A stretch of DNA of 15,529 nucleotides from Spirochaetaceae bacterium. GTDB taxonomy: Bacteria; Spirochaetota; Spirochaetia; Treponematales; Breznakiellaceae. The notes under the pieces were generated by a model that did not search any database, was not told where the DNA came from, and was given only the letters and a program-made list of their open reading frames with translations. Positions 1 through 6,403 of this stretch are shown in pieces; position 1 is the first letter of the stretch, and the number at the start of each line of letters is the position of its first letter. The position numbers and the translations under genes are program-made. Location: positions 1 through 15,529 of the forward strand of contig JAIRMO010000215.1 of the NCBI GenBank assembly GCA_031258625.1, read 5' to 3'.

Positions 1-479
1 CCCACCGGGATATGCGGCGCTGGTTTATGACCATCCCCGAGGCCTGTTCCCTGGTTTTAAAAGCCGGCGGGGTGGGAGAAAACGGGAACCTCTACCTTTT
101 GGATATGGGAGAACCCGTATGGATTAGGGAGATGGCGGAACAGATGATCCGGTTTTACGGGTTTGAACCGGAACGGGATATCAAGATCGAATACGTCGGG
201 CTGCGTCCCGGGGAAAGGTTGGACGAACGCCTGTGGGCCCAGGATGAAACACCGTCGGCTACCGAATTTAACCGGATCCTCAAGGTGGAACGGGAAACCC
301 CCTCCGCCGTGGATGTTCCGGGGCTTTTGAAAAAACTTAAACCCGTCTGCCGGTTCGATCCTGACCGGCCGGATCAGTACCGGAATACCGAAAACCTTTT
401 GGAGATATTGGGATCGGCGTTTCCCAGTCTGAGGACGGTAAAATCCCCAAAAACAGCGGCCGGTGTGTATGGAAATTGA
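1..479 (+). CDS. Nucleotide-sugar 4,6-dehydratase, CapD/WbpM family (3' end only)
   Basis: The window edge cuts the 5' part. The frame is open from base 3, so the ATG at 12 is internal. The visible ~158 residues are the C-terminal end of an extended SDR enzyme of the CapD/WbpM/FlaA1 family. The family-typical RRWFMTIPEA segment comes first, then a Gly-rich stretch with LLDMGEPVWIREMAEQMIR, then a VGLRPGERLDERL motif, which is the usual ending of the sugar-nucleotide-binding half. These enzymes convert UDP-GlcNAc-type sugars to 4-keto-6-deoxy intermediates; the long forms are membrane-anchored by N-terminal helices, which would lie outside this window. The stop at 477-479 lies inside the next gene, so the two are translationally coupled. 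The next gene is an aminotransferase that would act on a 4-keto sugar. The family call is firm; the exact sugar is not known. Confidence 0.88.
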   Translation, partial: HRDMRRWFMTIPEACSLVLKAGGVGENGNLYLLDMGEPVWIREMAEQMIRFYGFEPERDIKIEYVGLRPGERLDERLWAQDETPSATEFNRILKVERETPSAVDVPGLLKKLKPVCRFDPDRPDQYRNTENLLEILGSAFPSLRTVKSPKTAAGVYGN

Positions 480-1749
480 TCATATCCCCTTTGCCCGCCC
501 CCATGTGGGGAAAGAAGAAGAAGAAGCGGTACTCCGGGTCCTCAATTCGGGCTGGCTTACCACCGGCGGGGAGGCGCTGGCCTTTGAAAAGGAATTTGCC
601 GCCTTCCTGGAGGGGCCGGGGGGTGATCCGGTCCGGGAAACCTCCCCCCTCCGGGCCATGGCGGTAAATTCCGCCACCAGCGGCCTCCACCTCGCCCTGG
701 AAGCCTGCGGCGTCGGGCCGGGGGATCCGGTCCTCCTGCCGTCCTATACCTTTACCTCCACCGCCGAAGCGGCCCGGTACCTGGGGGCTGAACCGGTCTT
801 TGTGGACGTATGTCCCGGCTCTTTCCACATGGACCCCGCGGCCCTGGAAAAGACCCTCTCCCGGCTGGACGCGGGGCTTCCCGCGTATCCCCGGAACGGG
901 GGATTTGGCCCCCGGGGAAAGGCCAAGGCGGTGATCCCCGTTCATTACGGCGGCCTTCCCTGCGATATGAAGCGGATTATGGAAATCGCCCGGCGTTACC
1001 GGATACGGGTAATTGAGGACGCGGCCCACTCCTTTCCCTCCCGGATCCCCGGTGATCCGGCGGGGATCGGAGATTCCGGCAAAGGCGCCTTTGGTACTTT
1101 TGCCGGAACTCTAGGGGATGTGGGGGTGTTTTCGTTTTACGCGACCAAAACCCTCACCACCGGTGAGGGGGGTATGGCGGTAAGCCGGGACAAAGCCCTG
1201 GCGGAACGGATTTCCCTCATGAGGAGCCACGGAATAGACCGGGTGGTCTGGAATCGTTATACTGATAAAAAGGCTTCCTGGTATTATGAAGTGGTTGAAG
1301 CGGGGTTTAAATACAATATTCCCGATATCCTTGCGGCCCTGGGGCGGGTACAGCTCAAAAAAGCCTGGTTTCTCCTGGAAAAACGGCAGGCGATTGCCCG
1401 CCGGTACGACGAGGCCTTTGGCAAGGACGGGCGCTTTTTGCTTCCCCCCACGGGCGTCGGGGATGCCCGGCATCTGTACCCGCTGCGGCTCAGGGTTGAG
1501 GAACCGCCCCTTACCCGGGACGATTTTATTGAAAAACTCCAGGAGCGGGGGATCGGGGTTTCGGTACATTTTATTCCCCTCCATATCATGCCCTATTATA
1601 AAAAACGGTATGCCCTGGAGACGGAAGATCTTCCCGAGTCCGTCAAAAGTTTTAAGGGGGTTATCTCCCTTCCTATTTGGCCGGGAATGGAAGAAATACA
1701 GGTGGAAAGGGTTATTACCGCGGTGCAAACAACCGCCGGCGGGATGTAA
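469..1749 (+). CDS. DegT/DnrJ/EryC1/StrS-family sugar aminotransferase
   Basis: A 426-residue PLP-dependent aminotransferase acting on nucleotide-activated keto sugars. From the ATG at 469 the features are: N-terminal IPFARPHVG, the SGWLTTGG loop, the NSATSGLHLAL cofactor-phosphate region (~67-77), VIEDAAHSF with the ring-binding Asp184, and FSFYATKTLTTGEGGM with Lys227 as the expected Schiff-base lysine. A C-terminal VSVHFIPLH...YY segment is also typical. A GTG two codons upstream (463) is an alternative start; I prefer the ATG because the alignment begins there, although neither start has a clear Shine-Dalgarno. The gene overlaps the upstream dehydratase by 11 bp. The pair resembles PglF/PglE or PseB/PseC modules that make 4-amino-4,6-dideoxy sugars for surface glycans or flagellin; this is inference. 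The loop between ~186 and 216 is longer than in most relatives. Confidence 0.92.
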   Translation: MEIDHIPFARPHVGKEEEEAVLRVLNSGWLTTGGEALAFEKEFAAFLEGPGGDPVRETSPLRAMAVNSATSGLHLALEACGVGPGDPVLLPSYTFTSTAEAARYLGAEPVFVDVCPGSFHMDPAALEKTLSRLDAGLPAYPRNGGFGPRGKAKAVIPVHYGGLPCDMKRIMEIARRYRIRVIEDAAHSFPSRIPGDPAGIGDSGKGAFGTFAGTLGDVGVFSFYATKTLTTGEGGMAVSRDKALAERISLMRSHGIDRVVWNRYTDKKASWYYEVVEAGFKYNIPDILAALGRVQLKKAWFLLEKRQAIARRYDEAFGKDGRFLLPPTGVGDARHLYPLRLRVEEPPLTRDDFIEKLQERGIGVSVHFIPLHIMPYYKKRYALETEDLPESVKSFKGVISLPIWPGMEEIQVERVITAVQTTAGGM

Positions 1750-1754
1750 AAACT

Positions 1755-1800
1755 AAGGAAGTACCGGTTTGTTCGAATGTGAATAAACCAGTGTTCCTTT
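1755..1800 (+). terminator. Imperfect long hairpin after the aminotransferase gene (possible terminator)
   Basis: Starting six bases after the stop codon, AAGGAA-x-AC-x-GGTTT-x-TTC pairs with GAA-x-AAACC-x-GT-x-TTCCTT across a 6-nt loop, with a few mismatches and G-U pairs. The downstream arm runs into a T-rich stretch (TTTAAT, then TTTTTT at 1808-1813). Position and shape fit a weak intrinsic terminator for the glycan genes. The imperfect stem and delayed T-run keep confidence modest. Confidence 0.4.
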
Positions 1801-1817
1801 AATGTGGTTTTTTCGCA

Positions 1818-1834
1818 GTTTTTCGCAGAAAAAC
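1818..1834. repeat. Small AT-rich palindrome with adjoining tandem repeat
   Basis: GTTTTTC-GCA-GAAAAAC is a perfect 7-bp inverted repeat with a 3-nt loop. It overlaps two tandem copies of TTTTTCGCAG (1809-1828). It lies between the hairpin after the aminotransferase gene and the 17-bp palindrome; function unknown. Confidence 0.5.
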
Positions 1835-1845
1835 GAGAAAAATAA

Positions 1846-1888
1846 TAGGGCAACGCTGATTAGCCTCACGTTAATCAGCGTTGCCCTA
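1846..1888. repeat. Perfect 17-bp inverted repeat upstream of the Mo-hydroxylase operon
   Basis: TAGGGCAACGCTGATTA (1846-1862) is exactly complementary to TAATCAGCGTTGCCCTA (1872-1888), with a 9-nt spacer. It ends only 17 bp before the ATG at 1906 and would form a very stable hairpin just ahead of the ribosome-binding site. Read on the minus strand, the stem is followed by a T-rich stretch, so it could terminate minus-strand transcription. On the plus strand there is no T-run. It may also be a relic of paired transposon ends or a MITE; I see no target duplication. Confidence 0.6.
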
Positions 1889-1905
1889 AGCCCGGAGTTA
1901 TATGG

Positions 1906-4017
1906 ATGGATGGATCCGTGTTTGTGAATGATATTTTTATAAAAAATTCTCTTTTTGGCATCACCATCCGTTCTCCGGCAGCCCGGGGCCGGTTGAAGGG
2001 GATCCGATTTCCCCGGTTACCCACCGTTTATACCCCGATCAAGGCGGAGGATATCCCGGGGAAAAATCAATTGGACGGTTTTTCCGTGCCCGTTCTGGCA
2101 TCGGAAACGGTTTCGTATATCGGTGAACCGGTGGCGCTCCTTATTGGGCCCGACAAGGCAAAACTTGAGGAATTTGCCGCTCTCTGTAAGGTGGCGATCG
2201 AGGAGGAGCCTCCGGTTTTTTCCCCCTATTCGGTTCCCCCTGAATTTGTACTGGCAAAACGGAATATTACCATCGGGGACCCGGAAAAGGCTTTTGGGGA
2301 GGCGGAAACCATTGTGGACGGAATATACCGAACCGGTATTCAGGAACACTGGTATTCAGAACCCCAGGGAGCGGCGGCGGAATATTACCGGGAAATTGCC
2401 CCGGAGAAGGAGAAAATCCTTATCCATACCGCAACCCAGTGGCCCTTTCACGTTAAACGATCCGTGGTTTCGGTACTCAACCTGTCCCCGGATATCGTGG
2501 AGGTTCATCCTTCCCGCATCGGCGTACATTTGGATGGAAAAATCTGGTATCCCTCCCTGATAGCCTGTCATGCCGCCCTGGGAACGTATATCACCAAACG
2601 GCCGGTAAAAATCATCCTGTCCAGGGAAGAGGATTTTCAATTTACCCCAAAAAGAAGCGGCGGCGAGATTCGGATCCGTAGCGCCCTGGGCAAAAAGGGG
2701 CAGTTCTTGGGAACTGAAATCGACGTAACCGCCTGTTTAGGCGCCCAGGGGGTTTTTACCGATGAAATTCTGGATCGGATCTGTCTGGGAGCCCTGGGAG
2801 CCTATAAAATTGCCAATCTCAAGATAAAAGGAACCGCGGTAAGGACCAATATCCCCCCCGGAGGCCCCTTTGCGGGGTTCGGATTGTCCCAGGGTTTCTT
2901 CGCCATGGAACGGCATGTTTCCCATATCGCCGATACCTTACGGCAGGATCCCGCGGAGTGGCGGAAGTCCCATTTTCTTTACCGGAACAAGAACCTGGCT
3001 ATTGGGGTGCCCCTAAAAGAACAGGTACCCCTGAATGAACTTTTGGATACCGCCGCGGGCATGAGCGACTATCACCGTAAATGGGCGTCCTATGAATTAC
3101 TCCGTATCCACCGCCGGGAAAAGGGAGCGGCGGACAGCCACGAACCCCTCCGGGGTATCGGGATTGCCACCGCTTATCAGGGAAGCGGACTCCTCTACAA
3201 TGGCGCCGATAAAGGGGTGTGTTCGGTGAAACTGACCCTGGAAAAGGACGGATCCCTGGAAATCAAGACCAGTATGGTTTCCTCCAACCAGGAACATACC
3301 TTTCTTTGGCAAAATATCGCCGCGGAAACACTGTCGGTGGAACCCCAGGAGGTCAAGGTGGTCTCGGACAATACGACCGTCAGTCCCGATTCAGGACCGG
3401 CCACCCTTTCCCGGAATATAACGATGATCACCCGGCTCGTTGAACGGGCCTGTACCGCCATACGGAAACAACGTTTCCGGGATCCCCTGCCGATTACGGT
3501 GTCCCGATCGTATCACGCGGGAAAACTTTCCAATTGGGAGGGAAAGCCCATGGATCATTATGCCCTTTGCCATTTGGGCTGGGGAGCGGCGGTGGTGGAG
3601 GTGGAAATCGATCCCGTGGAATATATCCCCCGGCTCCGGGGAGCCTGGCTTGGTGTTGACGGGGGAAGGATCCTCTCGGAAACAAAGGCCCGGAGATCCC
3701 TGATCAACTCGGTTATTCAGGCCCTGGGCTGGGCCTCCCGGGAACATATCGCTTATGACGAAGGGATAATCCCTTTGAAACAGATCCACGGGTATAATAT
3801 TCCCGTACTCCGGGATATTCCTTCGATACATATAGATTTTGTCTGGAATGACGTGGTTACCCCCAAGGGTATCGAAGAACTACCCTTTAGCTGCGTACCC
3901 GCGGCCTATGTACAGGCCGTTTCCCAGGCGTTGGATCATAATTTTGAAAAAATCCCCCTGGACGCACAGGATATTTGGGAAGCGAAAAAACTCAAGGGGA
4001 AGGAGGCCCCGCTATGA
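1906..4017 (+). CDS. Molybdopterin-binding subunit, xanthine dehydrogenase/aldehyde oxidase family
   Basis: The 703-residue catalytic large subunit of a molybdenum hydroxylase, slightly short for the family (usually ~750). It starts at the ATG at 1906, with GGAG eight bases upstream; an ATG at 1902 is in another frame. Order: N-terminal aldehyde oxidase a/b-type domain (GRLKGIRF, YTPIKAEDIP, SYIGEPVALLIGPD), then the Mo-cofactor domain with ATQWPFHVKR (Gln178, matching the conserved Mo-site Gln), PSRIGVHLDGK (206-212), PFAGFGLSQ (322 onward) and PKGIEELP, whose Glu658 matches the universal catalytic Glu. The usual GGGFGGKE loop reads GVHLDGKI and the usual AFRGFG reads PFAGFG, so residues used for purine binding in bovine xanthine oxidase (Glu802, Arg912) are not conserved. 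The stop overlaps the 2Fe-2S gene start (ATGA). A hydroxylase role is likely; the substrate is unknown and need not be xanthine. Confidence 0.9.
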   Translation: MDGSVFVNDIFIKNSLFGITIRSPAARGRLKGIRFPRLPTVYTPIKAEDIPGKNQLDGFSVPVLASETVSYIGEPVALLIGPDKAKLEEFAALCKVAIEEEPPVFSPYSVPPEFVLAKRNITIGDPEKAFGEAETIVDGIYRTGIQEHWYSEPQGAAAEYYREIAPEKEKILIHTATQWPFHVKRSVVSVLNLSPDIVEVHPSRIGVHLDGKIWYPSLIACHAALGTYITKRPVKIILSREEDFQFTPKRSGGEIRIRSALGKKGQFLGTEIDVTACLGAQGVFTDEILDRICLGALGAYKIANLKIKGTAVRTNIPPGGPFAGFGLSQGFFAMERHVSHIADTLRQDPAEWRKSHFLYRNKNLAIGVPLKEQVPLNELLDTAAGMSDYHRKWASYELLRIHRREKGAADSHEPLRGIGIATAYQGSGLLYNGADKGVCSVKLTLEKDGSLEIKTSMVSSNQEHTFLWQNIAAETLSVEPQEVKVVSDNTTVSPDSGPATLSRNITMITRLVERACTAIRKQRFRDPLPITVSRSYHAGKLSNWEGKPMDHYALCHLGWGAAVVEVEIDPVEYIPRLRGAWLGVDGGRILSETKARRSLINSVIQALGWASREHIAYDEGIIPLKQIHGYNIPVLRDIPSIHIDFVWNDVVTPKGIEELPFSCVPAAYVQAVSQALDHNFEKIPLDAQDIWEAKKLKGKEAPL

Positions 4018-4499
4018 CCATAGGATTTATCCTGAACGGTGAAGATGTGTCGGTACGTACCGAAGCGGACACCCGTCTTCTGGACATACTCCGGGAAACC
4101 TTTAATCTGCTGGGGGCTAAATGCGGATGCCTCACCGGGATCTGCGGGCTCTGTTCGGTGATATTTAACGGAAACGTGGCGCCGTCCTGCCTTATCCCGG
4201 CCTTTCGGATCCGGGGCTGCGAGATCATCACCATAGAGGGGTTTTCCCAAACCGACGAATATCAAGATATACTCCGGGGATTTTCCCAAGCGGGGGTTGA
4301 AAACTGCGGATACTGCGATACCGGAAAAATCCTGGCCGCGGAGGCCCTGCTGGAAAAGAACGCCAGGCCCTCTAAAGCCGATATAACGGCCGCTTTTAAC
4401 GGTATACGGTGCCGTTGTACCGAGCCTGACCGGCTGGTAGAGGGGGTATTGCTCACCGCCGATATACGGCAACGGAGATTATATGGACGTTCCGCATAG
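4014..4499 (+). CDS. 2Fe-2S ferredoxin-like subunit of the molybdenum hydroxylase
   Basis: A 161-residue electron-transfer subunit carrying two [2Fe-2S] clusters between the Mo site and FAD. The start is the ATG at 4014, overlapping the upstream stop and preceded by a strong AGGAGG at 4001-4006; an in-frame ATG at 3975 lies inside the upstream gene and is not needed. The N-terminal plant-ferredoxin fold has Cys39, Cys44, Cys47 and Cys59 (C-x4-C-x2-C-x11-C). The C-terminal helical domain has Cys98, Cys101, Cys133 and Cys135 in NCGYC and RCRC motifs. All eight cluster ligands are therefore present, which argues for a working enzyme. An extra Cys37 precedes the first ligand, and the usual QCGFCTPG is NCGYCDTG. 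It is the middle gene of a large/small/medium-subunit operon. Confidence 0.94.
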   Translation: MTIGFILNGEDVSVRTEADTRLLDILRETFNLLGAKCGCLTGICGLCSVIFNGNVAPSCLIPAFRIRGCEIITIEGFSQTDEYQDILRGFSQAGVENCGYCDTGKILAAEALLEKNARPSKADITAAFNGIRCRCTEPDRLVEGVLLTADIRQRRLYGRSA

Positions 4500-5319
4500 C
4501 CAGGTCTTTTTCCCCAATACGTTACCGGAGTTGTTCTCCGCCTGGTCCCGTTACCCCGACGCGGTTCCCTTTGGCGGGGGCACGGAAATACTCCGGGGAC
4601 AGGGCAAAACCACGGTAACCTTACCTCCCAACATCCTTTCCCTGGATAAACTGGACGAACTGCACCACATAACCCGAACGGAACGGTATCTGGAAATCGG
4701 CGCCATGGTAAAAATCAATGAAATAATCGACCTGGGCAAAACGGTTCCCGAGGTGTTACGGCAGACCCTAAAAGGCATAGCCGGCCCGCAGGTGCAGAAC
4801 ATCGCCACTATCGGGGGTAATATCTGCCATACCTCCCGGCGTATGGACGCTTCCGCCCCGATGATAGCCCTGGACGCCCGGTATGAATTACGGACCGCCC
4901 AGGGGGTGCGGTGGATTTCCGCGTCCCGGTTTTCCGCTCTTTCCGGCCCCCTGGCGCTTAAGCCCCAGGAATTATTTACCCGGCTCCGCATACCCCTGGA
5001 ACAATGGAATTATTCGATATATAAAAAATTTGAAAGCCCCTACATCGGGATAGAATCAGGGGGAGTCGCCGTCTTTCTGGTAAGGGTTCAGAAAAATATA
5101 TTAACCGATATCAGGATGGTGTTTTCGGAGAAAACTATCCTGCGGGATAAAAACAGCGAAGCCTTTCTCGCCGGGAAACGGCTTCCCCTGGACCGGAAGG
5201 ATATCGCGCACTACCTGGAGCTTTGGAAAACCTATCTTTCGGTAATTGAGTTAAAAGATGTCCTATTAAAGGCAAAATTACTCAATTTTATCAAAACAAC
5301 CATCATCGAGCTGTCATAA
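4483..5319 (+). CDS. FAD-binding subunit of the molybdenum hydroxylase (CoxM/XdhB-like)
   Basis: The 278-residue flavoprotein subunit that passes electrons to the final acceptor. Residues 31-37 (GGGTEIL) and 108-114 (ATIGGNI) are the two FAD-contacting motifs of the CO-dehydrogenase-flavoprotein/xanthine dehydrogenase FAD domain, in the right order and spacing. The C-terminal ~100 residues fit the family's C-terminal domain but are diverged. It starts at the ATG at 4483, overlapping the 2Fe-2S gene by 17 bp, with GGAG a few bases upstream. Three overlapping genes imply one transcript and stoichiometric assembly. No molybdenum-cofactor maturation gene (such as xdhC) follows in this window. Confidence 0.92.
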   Translation: MDVPHSQVFFPNTLPELFSAWSRYPDAVPFGGGTEILRGQGKTTVTLPPNILSLDKLDELHHITRTERYLEIGAMVKINEIIDLGKTVPEVLRQTLKGIAGPQVQNIATIGGNICHTSRRMDASAPMIALDARYELRTAQGVRWISASRFSALSGPLALKPQELFTRLRIPLEQWNYSIYKKFESPYIGIESGGVAVFLVRVQKNILTDIRMVFSEKTILRDKNSEAFLAGKRLPLDRKDIAHYLELWKTYLSVIELKDVLLKAKLLNFIKTTIIELS

Positions 5320-5320
5320 C

Positions 5321-5345
5321 CCCCATAGGGGCCATAGGCCCTTTT
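5321..5345 (+). terminator. Likely intrinsic terminator of the Mo-hydroxylase operon
   Basis: Directly after the FAD-subunit stop, GGGCC-ATA-GGCCC (5329-5341) is followed by TTTT (5342-5345). An overlapping alternative hairpin CCCC-ATA-GGGG occupies 5321-5331. The stem is short but GC-only and the position is right. Confidence 0.45.
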
Positions 5346-5454
5346 AGGCCCCCGACTCAGGGCGGTAGAGGAAGGGCCGCTCCCCTGGCCGTTATCTACG
5401 CCCTCGAAGGAGGAAGCGGTTTTTTCTCCCCGCGCCCCGCTATGGGGGGGGGTG

Positions 5455-5497
5455 TATAAATATACGTCCGGTGTCTGACCCTTTGCGTATATTTATG
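5455..5497. repeat. AT-rich 12-bp inverted repeat around a GTGTCTGACCC core
   Basis: TATAAATATACG (5455-5466) pairs with CGTATATTTATG (5486-5497), 11 Watson-Crick pairs plus one wobble. The 19-nt loop contains GTGTCTGACCC. The AT stem stands out in a GC-rich setting. It resembles REP-like dispersed repeats in general form; whether it recurs in this genome cannot be seen here. Confidence 0.55.
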
Positions 5498-5566
5498 TAA
5501 GAAGCGGGGGGTGCAGAGAGCGGCCAAGGGAACGGGTCTCCCGTAACCCGCCCCGCTTTGGGGGCT

Positions 5567-5588
5567 TGAAACCCCCTATGGGGGGTGG
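5567..5588 (+). repeat. AAACCC..GGG palindrome, copy 1
   Basis: TGAAA then CCCCC-TAT-GGGGG then GTGG. First of five related palindromes in 5.5-7.2 kb (others at 6407, 6475, 7078 and 7203). Stem 5 bp, loop 3 nt. Confidence 0.65.
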
Positions 5589-5598
5589 CAGTATGAAT

Positions 5599-5622
5599 AA
5601 GGAGATGGATATGAAAAACATG
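5599..5622 (+). promoter_or_regulatory. Ribosome-binding site and likely original start of the lipoprotein gene
   Basis: AAGGAG is followed by ATGGATATG and AAAAACATG (candidate starts 5605, 5611 and 5620; all lie in frame 1 except where spacing differs). The frame read from 5611 begins MKNMRKPLRR, a typical basic signal-peptide start, but hits a stop after ~35 codons. The lipoprotein signal core is in the frame of 5649. Confidence 0.45.
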
Positions 5623-5648
5623 CGAAAACCCTTGAGAAGAGACGTGCC

Positions 5649-6365
5649 ATGTTGTTTTACCCCCCCCCTACGGAGTTTGTCGTGGAACGTCCGGCCCGGG
5701 GTATTGTCTCCCTCATCCTGACGGCGCTGCTCGCCTGCGGTGTTGCCGGCGCCGCGGGCATGGTGATCTCCTGCGGCTCCCCTGAGGGCGGCCCGGCAAG
5801 TACCGGCGATACGGACGACAGCGGCGGGAACGGCGGCGGGGGCTGGGGCGGCGGCACTGCCGCCACCCCGGTGATCACCAGCCAGCCCCAGGACGCGGTC
5901 TACACCCTGGACGCAACGGCCAATCCCCTGAGCGTTACTGCCTCCGTTACCGGCGGCGGCTCCTTAAGCTACCGGTGGTACAGCAATAACAGCAACAGCA
6001 ACTCTGGCGGGACTGAAATCCCTGGCGCAACCGCCGCGGACTACACGCCCCCCACCGACACCGAGGGGACGGTCTACTACTACGTGGAGGTGACCAACGC
6101 CATAGACGTAGACAGCGAGTGCAAAAGCCGTATGATTGCGGACTATACCCCGAATCAGGCGTCCCAGTTCCGCATCTTCCTCCGCTCGCCGCGAGGAGGT
6201 GAACCGGCAACAGTTCGGAGGCTTTTTAAAGAGATTTCCACTTCCGCCAGCAAGAATTGTACACCCCTCGAGCTAAGCGAATCTTATTCCAGAGGAACCG
6301 GATGCCGCGTACCTGCGGTACGAAAATTGGGCGTCTCCGGGTCTGTGGGGGCTCAGGGGAGGTAA
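5649..6365 (+). CDS. Ig-like-domain lipoprotein, truncated and joined to intron remnant (probable broken gene)
   Basis: Open for 238 residues, but only the first ~155 look genuine. Residues 19-29 form a signal-peptide core ending in a lipobox (LLAC30, or the later VISC42), followed by a Gly/Ser/Asp-rich linker and one bacterial Ig-like domain (TPVITSQPQDAVY ... YRWYSN ... GTVYYYVEVTNA). Known proteins of this kind are exported treponemal lipoproteins that continue for hundreds of residues. Here the domain stops near 6110 and the rest (from ~6136) is out-of-frame translation of a group II intron maturase end. The start is also doubtful. The best ribosome-binding site (AAGGAG at 5599-5604) serves ATGs at 5605/5611 in another frame, and a C9 tract at 5660-5668 lies where a +1 change would join the two frames. 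It may be expressed as a small lipoprotein or be dead. Confidence 0.55.
   Translation: MLFYPPPTEFVVERPARGIVSLILTALLACGVAGAAGMVISCGSPEGGPASTGDTDDSGGNGGGGWGGGTAATPVITSQPQDAVYTLDATANPLSVTASVTGGGSLSYRWYSNNSNSNSGGTEIPGATAADYTPPTDTEGTVYYYVEVTNAIDVDSECKSRMIADYTPNQASQFRIFLRSPRGGEPATVRRLFKEISTSASKNCTPLELSESYSRGTGCRVPAVRKLGVSGSVGAQGR
5660..5668 (+). repeat. C9 homopolymer tract at the start of the lipoprotein gene
   Basis: Nine consecutive C residues four codons after the ATG at 5649. Gaining one C would bring the well-supported start at 5611 into frame with the signal peptide. This is the classic arrangement for slipped-strand phase variation, although only one state is visible here. Confidence 0.6.
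6136..6276 (+). pseudogene. C-terminal fragment of a group II intron reverse transcriptase/maturase
   Basis: In the frame starting at 6136 there is a short open stretch ending in TAA at 6274-6276. Its last residues read EEVNRQQFGGFLKRFPLP followed by PARIVHPSS. This matches the characteristic C-terminal tail of bacterial group II intron-encoded proteins (a W/F-x-x-FLKR(F/Y)PLP-x-(A/P)RI-x-H pattern), with an Arg/Ser-rich run before it. Nothing of the reverse transcriptase domain is present. A stop lies just upstream (6133-6135), so this is a remnant. Intron domain V/VI-like RNA follows at once, as in intact introns. Recognition is from memory of the family; a protein search would settle it. 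Confidence 0.55.
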
Positions 6366-6379
6366 CTTCCCGGTTCTAC
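6288..6379 (+). ncRNA. Group II intron domain V/VI-like 3' end
   Basis: After the maturase stop, GAGGAACCGGATGCC pairs at its base with GCG-TC-TCCGGGTC (ACCGGA with TCCGGGT), as in domain V. Its tip is enlarged by CGTACC-TGC-GGTACG. Then, after TGTGG, comes a domain-VI-like hairpin GGGGAG-GTAA-CTTCCC (6356-6371), with a GNRA-type tetraloop, inside GGG...CTACCC. The order maturase end, domain V, domain VI, CTACCC is that of a group II intron 3' end. The AGC triad usual in domain V reads AAC, which may reflect a divergent class or decay. Confidence 0.5.
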
Positions 6380-6403
6380 CCGGCCCTCTGTGTTTCACGC
6401 CCG

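Larger units (their letters stand above)
5320..5600. other. Hairpin-rich non-coding stretch before the lipoprotein gene
   Basis: No convincing ORF. The stretch is packed with inverted repeats: AGGGCG(G)TAGA/TCTACGCCCT around 5358-5405; AAGCGGGG (5502-5509) with CCCCGCTT (5551-5558), enclosing ACGGG-TCT-CCCGT (5532-5544); and the palindromes listed separately. A G9 run sits at 5444-5452. It could be a repeat cluster, transcribed leader RNA for the lipoprotein gene, or both. No known RNA family is recognised. Confidence 0.5.

Noticed and set aside
337..1029. 230-codon minus-strand ORF opposite the aminotransferase gene
   Set aside because: Shadow ORF; no recognisable motif, and the plus-strand gene is certain.
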